Source: Sisyra terminalis
Taxonomy: Eukaryota > Arthropoda > Insecta > Neuroptera > Sisyridae
Assembly (NCBI GenBank): GCA_958496175.1
Contig: OY292278.1
Span: 24,924,001 to 24,988,000, forward strand
Length of the DNA: 64,000 bases
Reading direction: 5' to 3'
Shown here: positions 42,891 to 53,389 of the stretch, piece by piece
Position numbering within the stretch: position 1 is the first letter of the stretch
Layout: each line of letters begins with the position of its first letter
Made by a program: the position numbers and the translations under genes
Notes under the pieces: generated by a model
The model's database searches: none
Told to the model about the DNA's origin: nothing
The model's input: the letters and a program-made list of their open reading frames with translations, nothing else

Positions 42891-44082
42891 TTAAATTTTT
42901 TTAAAACAATTTTTATTTCAACATTGTTCATATAATCAATATGTAAGCAATAAAAGCACAATAAAAGCACAATATAAAAATCGATTTCGAAATAAATTGG
43001 ATGAAATATTTTATTATTAAACATAAAGAAATGAAATGTACCATAAGCTCCTTTTCCATTTATTAAAACATCAATTCAATATTAATAAGAACCCCATTTT
43101 TTGAAATATTAATTTCTTAAAATTGTAAATTTATAATGATTAAGGAGCTTAATGGAAAGCTTTAAATTTTGGTTCATTGCCTTATAGAGAAGAACAAAAG
43201 TTGTGTTTTATGATTGATTTGATATTTATATTTTATTCAAATCAATTTGATTCATTTCTATCATAAATGCTTTAATGAAAATCAACTGTATTGGGTTCAA
43301 TACAACGACATTTGATGACATTTTTAAATGTTAACTAATGGAAGATATTTATCGGTTTTCAATTCAATTATATATCAATAATTTAATATGATAACAAAAT
43401 TAATTCTACTACAAACTCAGTTTATATATACTATACATCCATGTCTTTTCTCGCAAAAAATCAACAAGTAGGAAAGTTTTTTAAGAAATATTTTGTTACT
43501 GATTGTAAATCATTTTTAATGTTGATATTAAGATGATTGATATTTTCCTTTAGTTATTATTTGATTTTTTGTATTCAATATAACAGATTTCAAGTGTCAT
43601 AAAATACCAATATTAATAAATGAAATGCCGTTTTAAATAAAATAATATATTTTATGCATTTTATATGAGCATTTCGAATAGTATTTACACGAGCTTTGAA
43701 CCTTTGTGTAGGGACACCTCTGGGACCCTGGGGAATAATAAATATGTTAGTCTTCTAGTGACTTCTTGTTTAATCCACTATCTATTTTTATTCAATTTTT
43801 TTACGTGAATACACCTTAAAAATTGCATCAATAATGGACGGTAATTCCAAAAACGAATGATAGCAAAATCAAGGGATATAGTTTGATGGTATAACTATAT
43901 ATCATATATTTCCATCTAAAATTTAATTACATGTTCCTCCAAAACCAAAGAATTTGGTACGCAAAGTAAGGACTATGACGCATTACGCGCAGTGGTGGGG
44001 AAAGCACCACCATTTCGAGTTATTTTACTATGTTTCGTGATTTTCAATTAACATAACTATTGAAATTGAGAACGACGTTCGT
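42891..44082. other. AT-rich stretch, one GC-rich patch
   Basis: At 43695-43735 a short GC-rich patch (TAGGGACACCTCTGGGACCC) has no open frame or element ends that I can place. The remainder is featureless. GCACAATAAAAGCACAATA at about 42956 is a short tandem duplication. Confidence 0.4.
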
Positions 44083-44657
44083 TTAAAGGGTTACAGGTAT
44101 TTACTCGGAAAAAAACGACCTATTTTCAACATTTTATTTCCATATAAAAAAATTACTTCAACTTTCTACGGCATTAAACATAAACATTTGAAAAATTTAG
44201 TTTGAAATTTTAGTAGAAAATTATTTAAAACTCCGTCATAGTGACAAAAAAAGAAAATTGAATTTTTGGTTAAATTTTTTTACAAAAACTGCAATTAATG
44301 ATGAAATTAGCTTTGCAATTTTTTTTTCTTAAATACTTGTAATTGTTGAAAAAAATCGTCATCCAAGTCCTTGTGAATTGTATCTTAAAGACCTGTGTAA
44401 AATTTCATCAAAATCGGTTGAGTAGTTCTCGAGAAATCTGGACAGTCGACTTCGAAAACACAGTTTCGAGAAAAACGCGACAATCGACGAGCAGCTGTAT
44501 CAATATACCTACGGTGTACTGAACTTCCTAAAGCTATATCTCCGAAACAATTACTCAGATCAACTTGAAAATTTAGAACAATATTTTTGAAATGTTAAAA
44601 TTAATAAGTCAATAAAAATCGTTTGTTTAAAACCGTGGAACCTATGTAACCCCTTAA
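44083..44657. mobile_element. piggyBac-like non-autonomous element with TTAA ends
   Basis: A 567-bp unit (44087-44653) is bounded on both sides by TTAA. The left end is AGGGTTACAGG and the reversed right end is GGGGTTACATAGG. TTAA duplication plus a short G-rich inverted terminus is the piggyBac pattern. The interior has CAAAATCGGTTGAGTAGTTC, CGAGAAATCTGGACAG and TTTCGAGAAAAACGCG, words I associate with common insect repeats. No transposase coding. The superfamily call rests on the TTAA and short termini only. Confidence 0.6.
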
Positions 44658-44789
44658 GTTTCAATAATTATCTTTCGTCAAAATCTAGCGATTTCATAAA
44701 TAAAACATTAGTGAAAATTAGTTTCTGTGAATTTATAAGATGTTAAAATAAAAAAATATATAACATTAGTGTATACGCATCAAAAAGCT

Positions 44790-45119
44790 AACTCCAACTA
44801 CAGAAATCATATACGATTGGAAAAAACTTCTCAAGAGTAATCGAATTATACCAATAAAACACCATATGACCGAGCAAAGCAGTACTGAGAACGTAAAAGA
44901 TTAAATGCAACCGAGCGGATCATCGACGATGCCAGTACATATGCAGCTGGAATGGTTTAAATTATTCAAGTGAATGATAAAATCGCTTCTATATCGACGC
45001 CGAATTATGTAGACGTCGATTATGTACAATCGTCGATTATAAAGACACATTGGACAGTAGCTAGTGCCCTTTTTTACGATATTTGTCAATAATCTATTCG
45101 AACATCCAAAAGACTTCAT
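44790..45119 (+). pseudogene. Decayed coding fragment, transposon-protein-like
   Basis: One frame reads NHIRLEKTSQE, a stop, SNYTNKTPYDRAKQY, a TGA (one step from CGA), ERKRLNATERIIDDASTYAA then GMV, a stop, and IASISTPNYVDVDYVQSSII then KTHWTVASALFYDICQ. The TP.[DE]RA..YRERK pattern, with arginine restored in thought only, resembles basic N-termini of insect transposon-encoded proteins. An opposite-strand 72-codon frame covers the same patch but has poorer composition. An internal CGTCGATTAT word occurs twice (45015, 45030). The family is not assigned. Confidence 0.45.
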
Positions 45120-46417
45120 AGTGTTCCAACTTAACTATGATATAATACCACATTTTATATTTTATAAATAGAATGTTACCTGTGACATACACGTACTCAC
45201 GTACAACTCACGGGCGTGTCCATGACCCAGCCAAACCCCATTTTTTTTTATTTATATTTGAATTTTTTAATCCAAAATAAAATTGCAGAACGAAATCTAC
45301 CTACGCACGGCTCCACTAATGAGCTTTTTTGTCACACATTTAAGTTAACTTATTTAATTTCAGCCTTTTATCTGCAAGAAAAGTTCAGTACTATTTGAAA
45401 GAAGTACAAAATTTTTCAATTCTTCTTCTTCCTTTTTTCTTAGTTATTGAATTAAACATTTATTATGCGTAATTTTGTAATTCTTAGATTTGTCACTATT
45501 GAATATGTATGTTAATGTATTGCCTGCAAAAAAACAACCATTCAAAGAAATATATAACATTTCAACCCTATTTTAATAAATTAAATCAACAATTAATACT
45601 TGGAGCCCCACTAGGGTGTTCGGGTTAAGCCTACTACTCACTGGTCTTCATATTTCTGGCTCAGTTGAACTACAAAAATAAAAGTTACACCAATTCCGAC
45701 TTGTGACTGTAAATATTTTATTTACGATACGACAATTAACACTCAAAAATGTAACGACAGAATAAAGGGAAAACAAAATTTTAACTACATATTTCTAATT
45801 AAACAAGGGTTGAATCCCTAGTGAACACAAAAAGACACATTTATAATGAAGTAAAATAGAAATGCGACAACGACTAAGATTCTATCTCTACAAAATATAT
45901 TACTAACAGTGTACACTGTACAGTGTAGTAGTTGATTGTACGATTTTATTCGAATAGTGATTTTCTTTTGGCCTGAAATTCTTTATTGACGAAATGGTTT
46001 ACCCAAAGCTTACCTGCATTCACATCTTTTGGTTTTTTGTTGCGGTTTCCCTGAATATTTTATTCCAATGTAGAATTTGTAGAATATTTAATCAATGATT
46101 TCTTTTGTCGACGACAAAGCTCCCTTAAAAAAGCATGAACTAACAAAAATATAGTTTTTATCGTCGACCAGATTGTTTTAATAACCCAGCTTTAGTATTG
46201 TGACATTCATTGAAAGAAGCGATTACGTAATAGTGCAGAGTATTTTTAATAGGTCTTTACAAATCAGTAAAAAAATAAAACATTTTTTAACTCCTTTTAA
46301 TTCAATAAATGGAGAAACTCATGCTTAATCTCCGTTTTCAAATAATTAATTTCGTAAGTTAACAAAAATCTTTTTAAACCTACATTTGAATAATTTCCCA
46401 AAATATAGTTTTTATTA
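45120..46417. other. Mostly unassigned; possible LTR-type fragment on the minus strand
   Basis: On the minus strand 45600-45780 reads TCGTAAATAAAATATTTACAG, a CACAAGTCGGAATTGG word, then a GC-rich end CCGAACACCCTAGTGGGGCT. An AATAAA signal followed by a GC-rich border suits an LTR end next to a primer-binding site, but I cannot identify the second LTR. A 60-codon plus frame at 45216-45398 has no motif. Confidence 0.3.
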
Positions 46418-46938
46418 TTGTAAAATTTCAGATCCTCGATGATGATAAATTGGTAAAAATATTCCGAGGACTAGGGCCAAATAATAATCAGTTAAAACTT
46501 TATTACATGCGCGACGTTTCGGCCTGGTTATTGAGCCTTCCTCAGGCGTTCGTAAGCAATCGCTTTAACCTTGTTAAAAATAATCATTGTCAATTCATTT
46601 TTATACGGTACAGTTGGTAAAAACTATCATAAAACTCCCAAGATACATAAAATTTTTCAATAAAAATAATTAAAAATTAATTAAAAAAACGTCATTTTTA
46701 ACTAATTTTTAATTATTTTTATTGAAATTTTATTTTATATATTTTTATTGAAAAATTTTATGTATCTTTGGAGTTTTATGATAGTTTTTACCAACTGTAC
46801 CGTATAAAAATGAATTGACAATGATTATTTTTAACAAGGTTAAAGCGATTGTTTACGAACGCCTGAGGAAGGCTCAGTAACTGATTATTATTTGATCCTA
46901 GTCCTCTGAATATTTTTACCAATATAATTTTTGTAAAA
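46418..46938. mobile_element. Element B: near-perfect 200-bp-arm hairpin with a hammerhead motif
   Basis: The left arm (about 46446-46675) and right arm (about 46728-46922) are inverted and nearly identical, from ATTGGTAAAAATATT and GAGGACTAGG through GGCGTTCGTAA.CAATCGC, CGGTACAGTTGGTAAAAACT and ACATAAAATTTTTCAATAAA. The centre is short. The right arm lacks 38 bp (TTAAAACTTT...CTGGTTATT of the left arm), removing half of its ribozyme. A left tail (46426-46445) has the CAGATCCTCGATGATG word also found at 23180-23205. Flanking TTGTAAAA occurs on both sides (46418-46425, 46931-46938), a weak candidate duplication. No coding. Confidence 0.7.
46507..46551 (-). ncRNA. Hammerhead-like motif, element B left arm
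   Basis: On the minus strand: CGC of stem I; core CTGAGGA (46539-46545); one extra A; stem II GGCT/GGCC with one G-T pair and a 9-base loop; GAAA (46517-46520); palindrome ACGT (46514-46517); C46513 as the predicted cleavage base; GCG of stem I. The core is consistent with the hammerhead consensus, where position 7 is free. The stems are shorter than in element A, so activity is uncertain. The right-arm copy keeps only the CTGAGGAAGGCT half. Confidence 0.55.
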
Positions 46939-47884
46939 CTAGGGAATTGCGCCACGCCGTCTGTTCACCTAACCGCAAGCCAATTCCCATTAAACATTAT
47001 ATAACTACTAAAAAAGATAAATTTTATTAAAAATGACCCTTTTCTGACCGTACAGTGGCGCACTCTTTAAATTACAATGAAATATCACGCGGTCTTGGTC
47101 ACAATTTTCACAAAAAACTTTCTTATATTATACAGAGATTTGAATTGTTTTCCAAAGTAAATATATTAAAATTGAATGGGAACTATGGAACTATTCTTTT
47201 TCGTTCTATAGCCGTGTAAATTTTAAAAATCTGCCAATATAACTTTTCCAAAGCAGGTGGTATTCGATCGATTACCTAATCATGAAATTCATAATTGAAA
47301 TCATTAAATAAGGCCACTTCTCGTTTGTGAAGAGAATTTTATTTGTGAGATTGTAATTAACGATAATTCACTGATATCGAAACTGAATAATTAACAGACG
47401 AATCCCCAGAGAATCACACTTACAAGGAATTCCGACCTTTACGGACCGTACGGATTCGAGTTGTACGTAGAATCCAAGACACAACTATTGAATTGGTTTA
47501 TTTTACAATATAGGTCTGTCTTAAACGCCTTCGAATAGTTTTCAATTAAATATTAATTTAAAGTTTATCTTAGGAATAAAATTGACACTTACTAAAGTAA
47601 ACTATTTATATAGTTTATAAAATATAATGCCATGTAATATAATTATCAAAATTATGCTATTAACATAAATTTGAACAAAATTTCAAACAAATGTATTTTG
47701 GACATTTTAGATACGTATTTCAATTGCCAAGTAAACTTCTTCAGTGGGCATCAAGTAGTACAGGATCGTTCTGTAATTGCTATGTAATGAGTCACAAGTA
47801 ATTACAGATCAATCTCAATTTGTAGATCAAGCCAACTGATCTGTATAATTGGATAGCGCACTGTACAGCAAATAACAAACCAGA
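46939..47884. other. Unassigned, with two GC-containing patches
   Basis: 46945-46990 (GCGCCACGCCGTCTG) and 47040-47065 (TACAGTGGCGCACTC) resemble parts of hAT-type ends but do not pair with each other. 47430-47475 (CGGACCGTACGGATTCGAG) is another GC-richer patch. No gene recognised. Confidence 0.35.
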
Positions 47885-48095
47885 CAAAAATCTGGCAACG
47901 TTGCATTTTCTTATTTATGTTTGATTGAATTCACGTTTTTTTACCTTGTTACTTCATTTGTGATATCGTATAACTATTTCTTTTGTCGCTAGATTTTCAT
48001 TAAATAACGGTTCGATTTATTCAGGAATTAAATTAAAAACATAGAAGAAATGCAACGTTGCCCGGAATTGCCATAGCTAAAAGAGGCATAAGCCA
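47885..48095. mobile_element. Long-TIR MITE family M1, copy 3
   Basis: AATCTGGCAACGTTGCATTT at the left and ATGCAACGTTGCCCGGAATT with AGAGGCATAAGCC at the right form the inverted arms, with TTTTTAATTTAATTC-type inner words. The left outer 30 bp of the family are missing or diverged. The centre differs from copies 1 and 2. Confidence 0.6.
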
Positions 48096-48517
48096 TATTT
48101 ATCCTTAATTATTACTCAAAAATACTTTATTTTTATTATCTGGGATGCTTATGTCGAGGAATTTAGTTCTGTACTTGATTTTTAGATGTTTTGTTGAGAA
48201 TTTGGCTTTTAAGTAACTGCTATTTCTTTTTTAACATTTTTTTTATTATTTGTATTGATAATATAAGCCATTTTTTAAGAGTTATGCTACTTTGTTGGAA
48301 AGAACATTAAATGCATGACACTTCCTTCTAAATAAGCAGTTTGATTTTATTAACTTTCGAAAAAAAAACGTTGATAAATATTTTATCATTTACGACTTAC
48401 AATTAGTTATTAATGAATCATTATTTATTTGTCTTACGACTCAATTTTCTAATAAAGAAAGTTATTTGCAACAATCATTTTAAATCGCTGTTTACAATTG
48501 ATAAAATAAAGTAACAC
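48096..48517. other. AT-rich stretch, nothing recognised
   Basis: No gene or repeat recognised. Confidence 0.4.
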
Positions 48518-48553
48518 CTGACGAAGAGCTAGCTGCGATTGAAATGCGTTGTG
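48518..48553 (+). repeat. Degenerate hammerhead-like remnant
   Basis: CCTGACGAAGAGCTAGCT, then GCGATTGAAATGCGTTG, keeps the order CTGANGA, a stem II with an AGCTAGCT palindrome, GAAA and GCGTTG, as in Penelope-type arms. Stem II no longer pairs properly next to GAAA. There is no inverted partner. A hAT element is inserted 12 bp downstream. Confidence 0.35.
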
Positions 48554-48557
48554 AAAA

Positions 48558-49221
48558 GAATTTCGTAATGTCCGGCCGAACTTTCGGTTTCGGTTTCAGC
48601 CTAGTTTCGACCAAAAACAAATTTCGGCTTAGTTTCAGTTTCGGCTGTCGTCAAACCGAAACTACGACTGAAACCAAAACTGAATTCGTTAGATAAAAAT
48701 GTTAACAAATTATCGTTTTTCACTTATTATTTGATTCCTCAACTATGAATACTGATAGCTATTAGTTCATTAAAATTTTGTTTAATAATATATTTAATAT
48801 TTTTCGAAGGATAACTGATCAAAGTTTAGAAGAAATTATTTTGTTCTTAAAATATAAGAAAGAGTACTTTCTATTTTGTGTACCTAAACGTATTAAGTAA
48901 AAGTAATTTTGTTTTGTAACTTTTTTTTAATATTATATAATATTTGTTACTATTATTAAAAAGAAATATTAGGTGCATTTCTTCCAAATCAACCCCTTAT
49001 TTTAGTATAAAAATTTTATTTGAAATAAGAAATGATAATAATATGTTATGTAAGTGATTAGCTCAGATATAAGAGACTAAATGATTAATGAATACCTATA
49101 GGAATTAAAAGTAAATACTGATTAATTATGATTAACTTTTTTTTCTACGAAAATATGACCTTATATGGAAGTTTTGGTTTTCGGCCGTAAAAACTAGTTT
49201 CGGTCGGACACTAGAATTTAG
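48558..49221. mobile_element. hAT-type element with TTTCGG subterminal repeats
   Basis: The element 48566-49213 starts TAATGTCCGGCCGAACTTTC and its reverse starts TAGTGTCCGACCGAAACTAG. Flanks GAATTTCG (48558-48565) and GAATTTAG (49214-49221) agree at 7 of 8. The left 110 bp is packed with TTTCGG/CCGAAA hexamers in both orientations, and another cluster lies at the right end; such subterminal repeats usually bind hAT transposase. The centre is AT-rich without coding. Confidence 0.75.
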
Positions 49222-50044
49222 TCATACGACATAAATAAATTCATTAATATTGGCTTGAATGAAAAATATGATTTTAAACGCATTTCGGTTTTATTTTCAA
49301 AAAAATAAATAAATAATGAAGCTTAACATATGCTTAAGAATGTGAATGCTTACACCTATCAAAAATAACGTTGGCGTATTTTCCCGAAAACATCTGAAAA
49401 CAATACTTCTGGCGCTTTTTCCAATCATATCATATCATTTGACATCCGCAACAATTTTCAAAGCATATTATTCGTATTTTTTTTTATTTCTTTTACATCG
49501 CCGTTAGTACCCAAATCAAAATCATTTACTTTGTATTCATTGTTCAATCATGTTTGAAATACCAAAACGAAATATCTGAAACGTACTATATATGGTTTCT
49601 CAATTCATGGAAATTTCATAAAGCACAAAACTTTTGAAGTTGTTTAATGGATAGTCACAAATATGGAACAGAAGATGTGAAAAGTTCATTGATGATTTCA
49701 ACTTTTTGAAATAACAGAAATAACGGAAATGAAAGTATCGAGATTTAAAATATGTTTGTGTAATCAATATATCCTTTGTTATGTTTATTTTTGATAAATT
49801 CTATAATTAAACTTATTATATCTTTTCTTTTTAATATCAAATATTTGCTGAAGTGGTAAAAACATTAATTCGAATGTTTTTTTTAAATTTATTTTCGTCC
49901 AATTGGCATTTCTGCAAACCACTTTTCTCATGTTGTAACGATTAACATTACATAATATAACAACCAACTCACAAAATATGTGTAGTTCAAGCTTTGAAAT
50001 ATAATATTTATTTTAATCATTCAACTACAATTTTTTTATATCTC
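49222..50044. other. AT-rich stretch, nothing recognised
   Basis: An R3-like word pair (GGCGTATTTTCCCGAAAACA at 49373) is the only recognisable sequence. A 60-codon minus frame (49785-49967) has no motif. Confidence 0.4.
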
Positions 50045-50419
50045 AAATTACAGATTTTATAAAGGATAAATCAGGATGTGGAAGACCAAACAAATTAGCA
50101 ATGTTTTATTTTATTTATTCCAATTTGCAACGTTTCGTCGGTGTAATTCCAACTTCATCAGGCAACTCCATTTAATTTTAACTCCGGTGTGTTGCACCAA
50201 CAAGTCTAACGTAGAATTTTTTTTTAAATCATGGGACTATGTGTTTTTGTCTAATATTTACAAGGTTGCCTGATAAAGTTGGAATCACACCGACGAAATG
50301 TTACAAATTGAAATAAATAAAATAAAACACTACTAATTTGTTTGGTCTACCACATTCTGATGTATCCTTTATATTATACATCGCTTTAGACCTAAAAGAA
50401 TGAAAATTACAGATTTTAT
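50045..50419. mobile_element. Element C: fold-back Penelope-like element with 16-bp duplication
   Basis: The inverted arms of about 105 bp (50059-50166 and 50264-50372) run from ATAAAGGATA through GACCAAACAAATTAG, GTTTTATTTTATTTATT and TTCGTCGGTGT.ATTCCAAC to CAGGCAAC. A perfect 16-bp direct repeat AAATTACAGATTTTAT lies at 50045-50060 and 50404-50419. The left arm abuts the duplication, while the right arm is followed by a 31-bp tail (50373-50403). Element A has the same asymmetric design with different sequence. The centre is about 100 bp and there is no coding, so it is non-autonomous. Confidence 0.75.
50125..50166 (-). ncRNA. Hammerhead-like motif, element C left arm
   Basis: On the minus strand: TTGC of stem I; core CTGATGA (50155-50161); one extra A; stem II GTTGG/CCGAC (5 bp, one wobble) with an AATTACA loop; GAAA; palindrome ACGT (50130-50133); T at 50129 as the predicted cleavage base; GCAA of stem I (50125-50128). 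The core is intact. The plus-strand mirror in the right arm has CTGATAA (50270-50276) and GAAATGTT, so it is inactivated. Confidence 0.6.
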
Positions 50420-51689
50420 TAACAATGATTTTTTTATTATCTTTAAAAGCTACTTAATTCCCCCTCCCCACCTTATGTAACTATGAGAAAATATAAATGA
50501 TAGTATAAAGCGTACAATTGGTAAAAAGAATGGTTAGTTATTAAAAAAAATATATTTAATCAAAAATAGGAGAGTACAATTATTAAAAACAAAAAAATGC
50601 AGTAAATATAAATAATAAGTTATTTTAAATATATATCAAATTACAAAAATAATAGGTCAGAATAAAAATGAAAAGAGCGTAATGAGAAGAAGTATAAAAA
50701 CGAGGTATTTAAAATTTAGAAATTTCGAAATGAAATAAGCATTTTTGAATTTAATTTTTTTAATAAATAACTTCAAAAAAATCGTTTTTACAAAGCTTAC
50801 AAACTCTGCAAAGGTTTGCTATTCTCCGAATTATTGATTCGACGGATAAAATTAGGGGTATGGTAATACTTACTTTTACTTTCTAGCAGCAATTATCCTT
50901 TGATTTCGTTAATTTACTTTCCATTCGGTCGTCGGAAATTTATAAAATTTACATTAAATTTTCCTGTTGGTATTTTTACAATTTTGAACATAACAACTCT
51001 GGTGTCTCATTTTCCTTACATTTCCTTACATTTTATATTTCCGTTGTGTTTGCCATAATATTTTACCTTTTGACTTTTCCTTCCTATTCTCTTTTCCTTT
51101 ATTAATTTTTTGTTTCTCTTATTTGTTTAACAATTTTGAATCTAAGTTGAATCCTCCGGCGAGGGGTCATTCATAAAGTACGTTCCTATCGAAGAGCGAG
51201 GAAATGTCAATTAGTGTGACAAAATGTGATTAGTGGGGTTGAGGGGGCTTACGGAAATTTACTTCGTTTTAATTTACATCTTGATTTTTTTCATCTTTCT
51301 ATTACGGTAAAAAAATATTTTTAATTTCAAAATTTGTGAACTTTTAACTCCATTGCACAGTATCTTTTGTGGCGTAATATTTAAAGGATGAATTACATAA
51401 AATGTGACGCAGTTTGAGAAAGGAAAGGAAAGGTCTAAATAGTTGAAATTTTGAGTGGCGTATTTTTTGCACAAACATTTAAAAAATTATACTATATCTA
51501 ATAATTCAAGAGAAATTAAATATTTAATTATTTTGTTTTTATTTGTTCCTTGTTATATTCTTGGTCCCATAATAAACCTTTCGGTACAAACGATATTCAT
51601 AGTTGTCGGGTCCCCTGATAAAAGATTTAAAATCTATATGGGTACCAAGTTCCGTCGAAACTTACAACACAAACTTGCAAAAGAATTCA
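50420..51689. other. AT-rich stretch, nothing recognised
   Basis: A GC-richer patch at 51150-51260 (CCTCCGGCGAGGGGTCATTC, GTGGGGTTGAGGGGGC) has no open frame of interest. Frames at 50076-50273, 51274-51474 and 51455-51697 show no motifs; the first lies inside element C. Confidence 0.4.
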
Positions 51690-51920
51690 AATCTTAAAGG
51701 TCACTTTTGGTTTTAAAGAGTACATTTATTATCTCGCATAGTTGATAACGTTCATATTTTAGAGTTAAAAAAAGCTAGCCCATTGAGATCATGCGCAGTT
51801 GCATTTAATTTAGTACAGTCTACAACCGTGCACCGTTCAGTAGACGTAGCACTCCAATTAACTTCCGTAACAAATTTATTTTCCCCTCCTATGCTGCACC
51901 GAAAGAAGCATAACTTCAAA
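51690..51920 (+). repeat. Dispersed repeat R2, copy 4 (segments c to d)
   Basis: AAAGGTCACTTTTGGTTTTA, ATTATCTCGCATAGTTGATA, CATGCGCAGTTGCATTTAAT and CTATGCTGCACCGAAAGAAG match 19335-19780 in order but without the 180-bp AT-rich spacer present there. It is therefore the compact form of the 3' half. Confidence 0.65.
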
Positions 51921-52854
51921 TATAACGATTTATAAATAACCACTAATGAATTCTTCAAATTCAAATCGCGTCTTGAGACAAATAGTAAATAAATGAAGAA
52001 ACAATGCAGTGGTATTTACATAATACGTGAAAGGGGTTGTTTCAAGAAAATGAATAGTTCGAAATATTTGCCTTTCAAATATCCAGAATAACAGAAATTC
52101 AAATCTTCTCCAATATAACTTATTTTACCTCCACGGGTTAATTTTAATTACATTTCCTTTATTGGAGAATTTCCTCAAGTCCAAGATATTCTCATCCCTT
52201 TTAAACGTTTCAAAAACATGTACCGTTCATCATGATTTACATTTAACCAAAGTATATTGCCTCATTATAATTAATAAAACACATTAGGTAACGACTTTTG
52301 AAGTTTTTAAAGCAAAAAACATAACGACAATGATGGCAAACAGTACTTATAAGATGGTTTCATTAGTTAAAAATTGTTCCAAAAATAAGTCAAAATTTAA
52401 TGACTCAAGTGTTATGAATCTGGTTTTATTTTACCAACAAAAAACCTTTAAAACAATTGAAAATAGGGATTCCGTTCCCTAATTGCTTTAGATAACAAGC
52501 CAAGCTTTCGTCAAGTAAAATTATATTGTGCCATTTTAAATTATTATACTTCTATTTCTTCGTAATCCGCTGTCTCCAAATTTTAAGGGTTGACGATTTA
52601 ATTGGTCAATTATTTTGTGTTCTATCAAAGAGTTTACTTTTCAACTCGATCTAAATATCGACCAGCTAAAATTCTCTTAATATTTCAAATTAGACAAACT
52701 AACAACTCAGGTTTTACATATGGTACTTTTAGTATTCATTGATTTCATACTGTCCATAGTATACTAAAAACAAATGGGATATGAAAGATTATTTTATATT
52801 TCTTTTAGACAACTAACTGATACCCATGACTTCGTAGACCAGACAGTAAAATGA
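51921..52854. other. AT-rich stretch, nothing recognised
   Basis: No gene, repeat family member or inverted arms recognised. Confidence 0.4.
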
Positions 52855-53030
52855 AAATATTTTTTTAATCATTATTTAACGTCGGCTTATAACTACCAAG
52901 ATCTATAGCGGCTCTAGGGTCAATAAAAGTCCGTAATTGAGAAATATCAAAAATTTGCTTGACACGATATTCCAACCCAACACCTACCAGTTTTGAAGCG
53001 GCCATCTTAACCACTCGATCACCACATGGC
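52855..53030 (-). mobile_element. tRNA-derived SINE, copy 3 (old)
   Basis: On the minus strand GTGATCGAGTGGTTAAGATG (A box), CCGCTTCAAAACTGGTAGGT, a weakened B box TTGGGTTGGAATAT, then the family body (CCCTAGAGCCGCTATAGATC) and GACGTTAAATAATGATTAAA tail. More diverged than copies 1 and 2; no target duplication was found. Confidence 0.7.
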
Positions 53031-53389
53031 TTCTGACAACATTGTTAGTAAATATTTCGTTTGTTTTTACTGTGGATCATTAAATATGGGAGCCGTTAAA
53101 ATTTTTCCTCCAAAGAAAATTCTAAAATCTAAAAATTATGTTTTAATATTCTTAAAGGTATAAAAAATGACTATTTATTAAAATTTGTTGTAAATTCCTA
53201 CGGGTCTATCCAATGATGCCTCATACGATTATGTAAACATGTAAATGTGTGTTTTTTGAAAATTTTACTTTTCTTTATAATATCCTCTCATGAATCAAAA
53301 CAAAATGAAAAGTTCGATTTGGCGCATTTTTCAAAACATAGAATCATTGAAAAACAAAATTTGCGTCATTAATTAACTATTGTTTGAAA
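53031..53389. other. AT-rich stretch, nothing recognised
   Basis: No gene or repeat recognised. Confidence 0.4.

Noticed and set aside
43680..43740. tRNA or SINE head (GGTTCAAAGC B-box-like word on the minus strand)
   Set aside because: There is no A box at a suitable distance and no cloverleaf arms.
46945..47070. hAT element bounded by GCGCCACG and CAGTGGCGCAC
   Set aside because: The two words are in the wrong relative orientation for terminal inverted repeats and have no matching 8-bp flanks.
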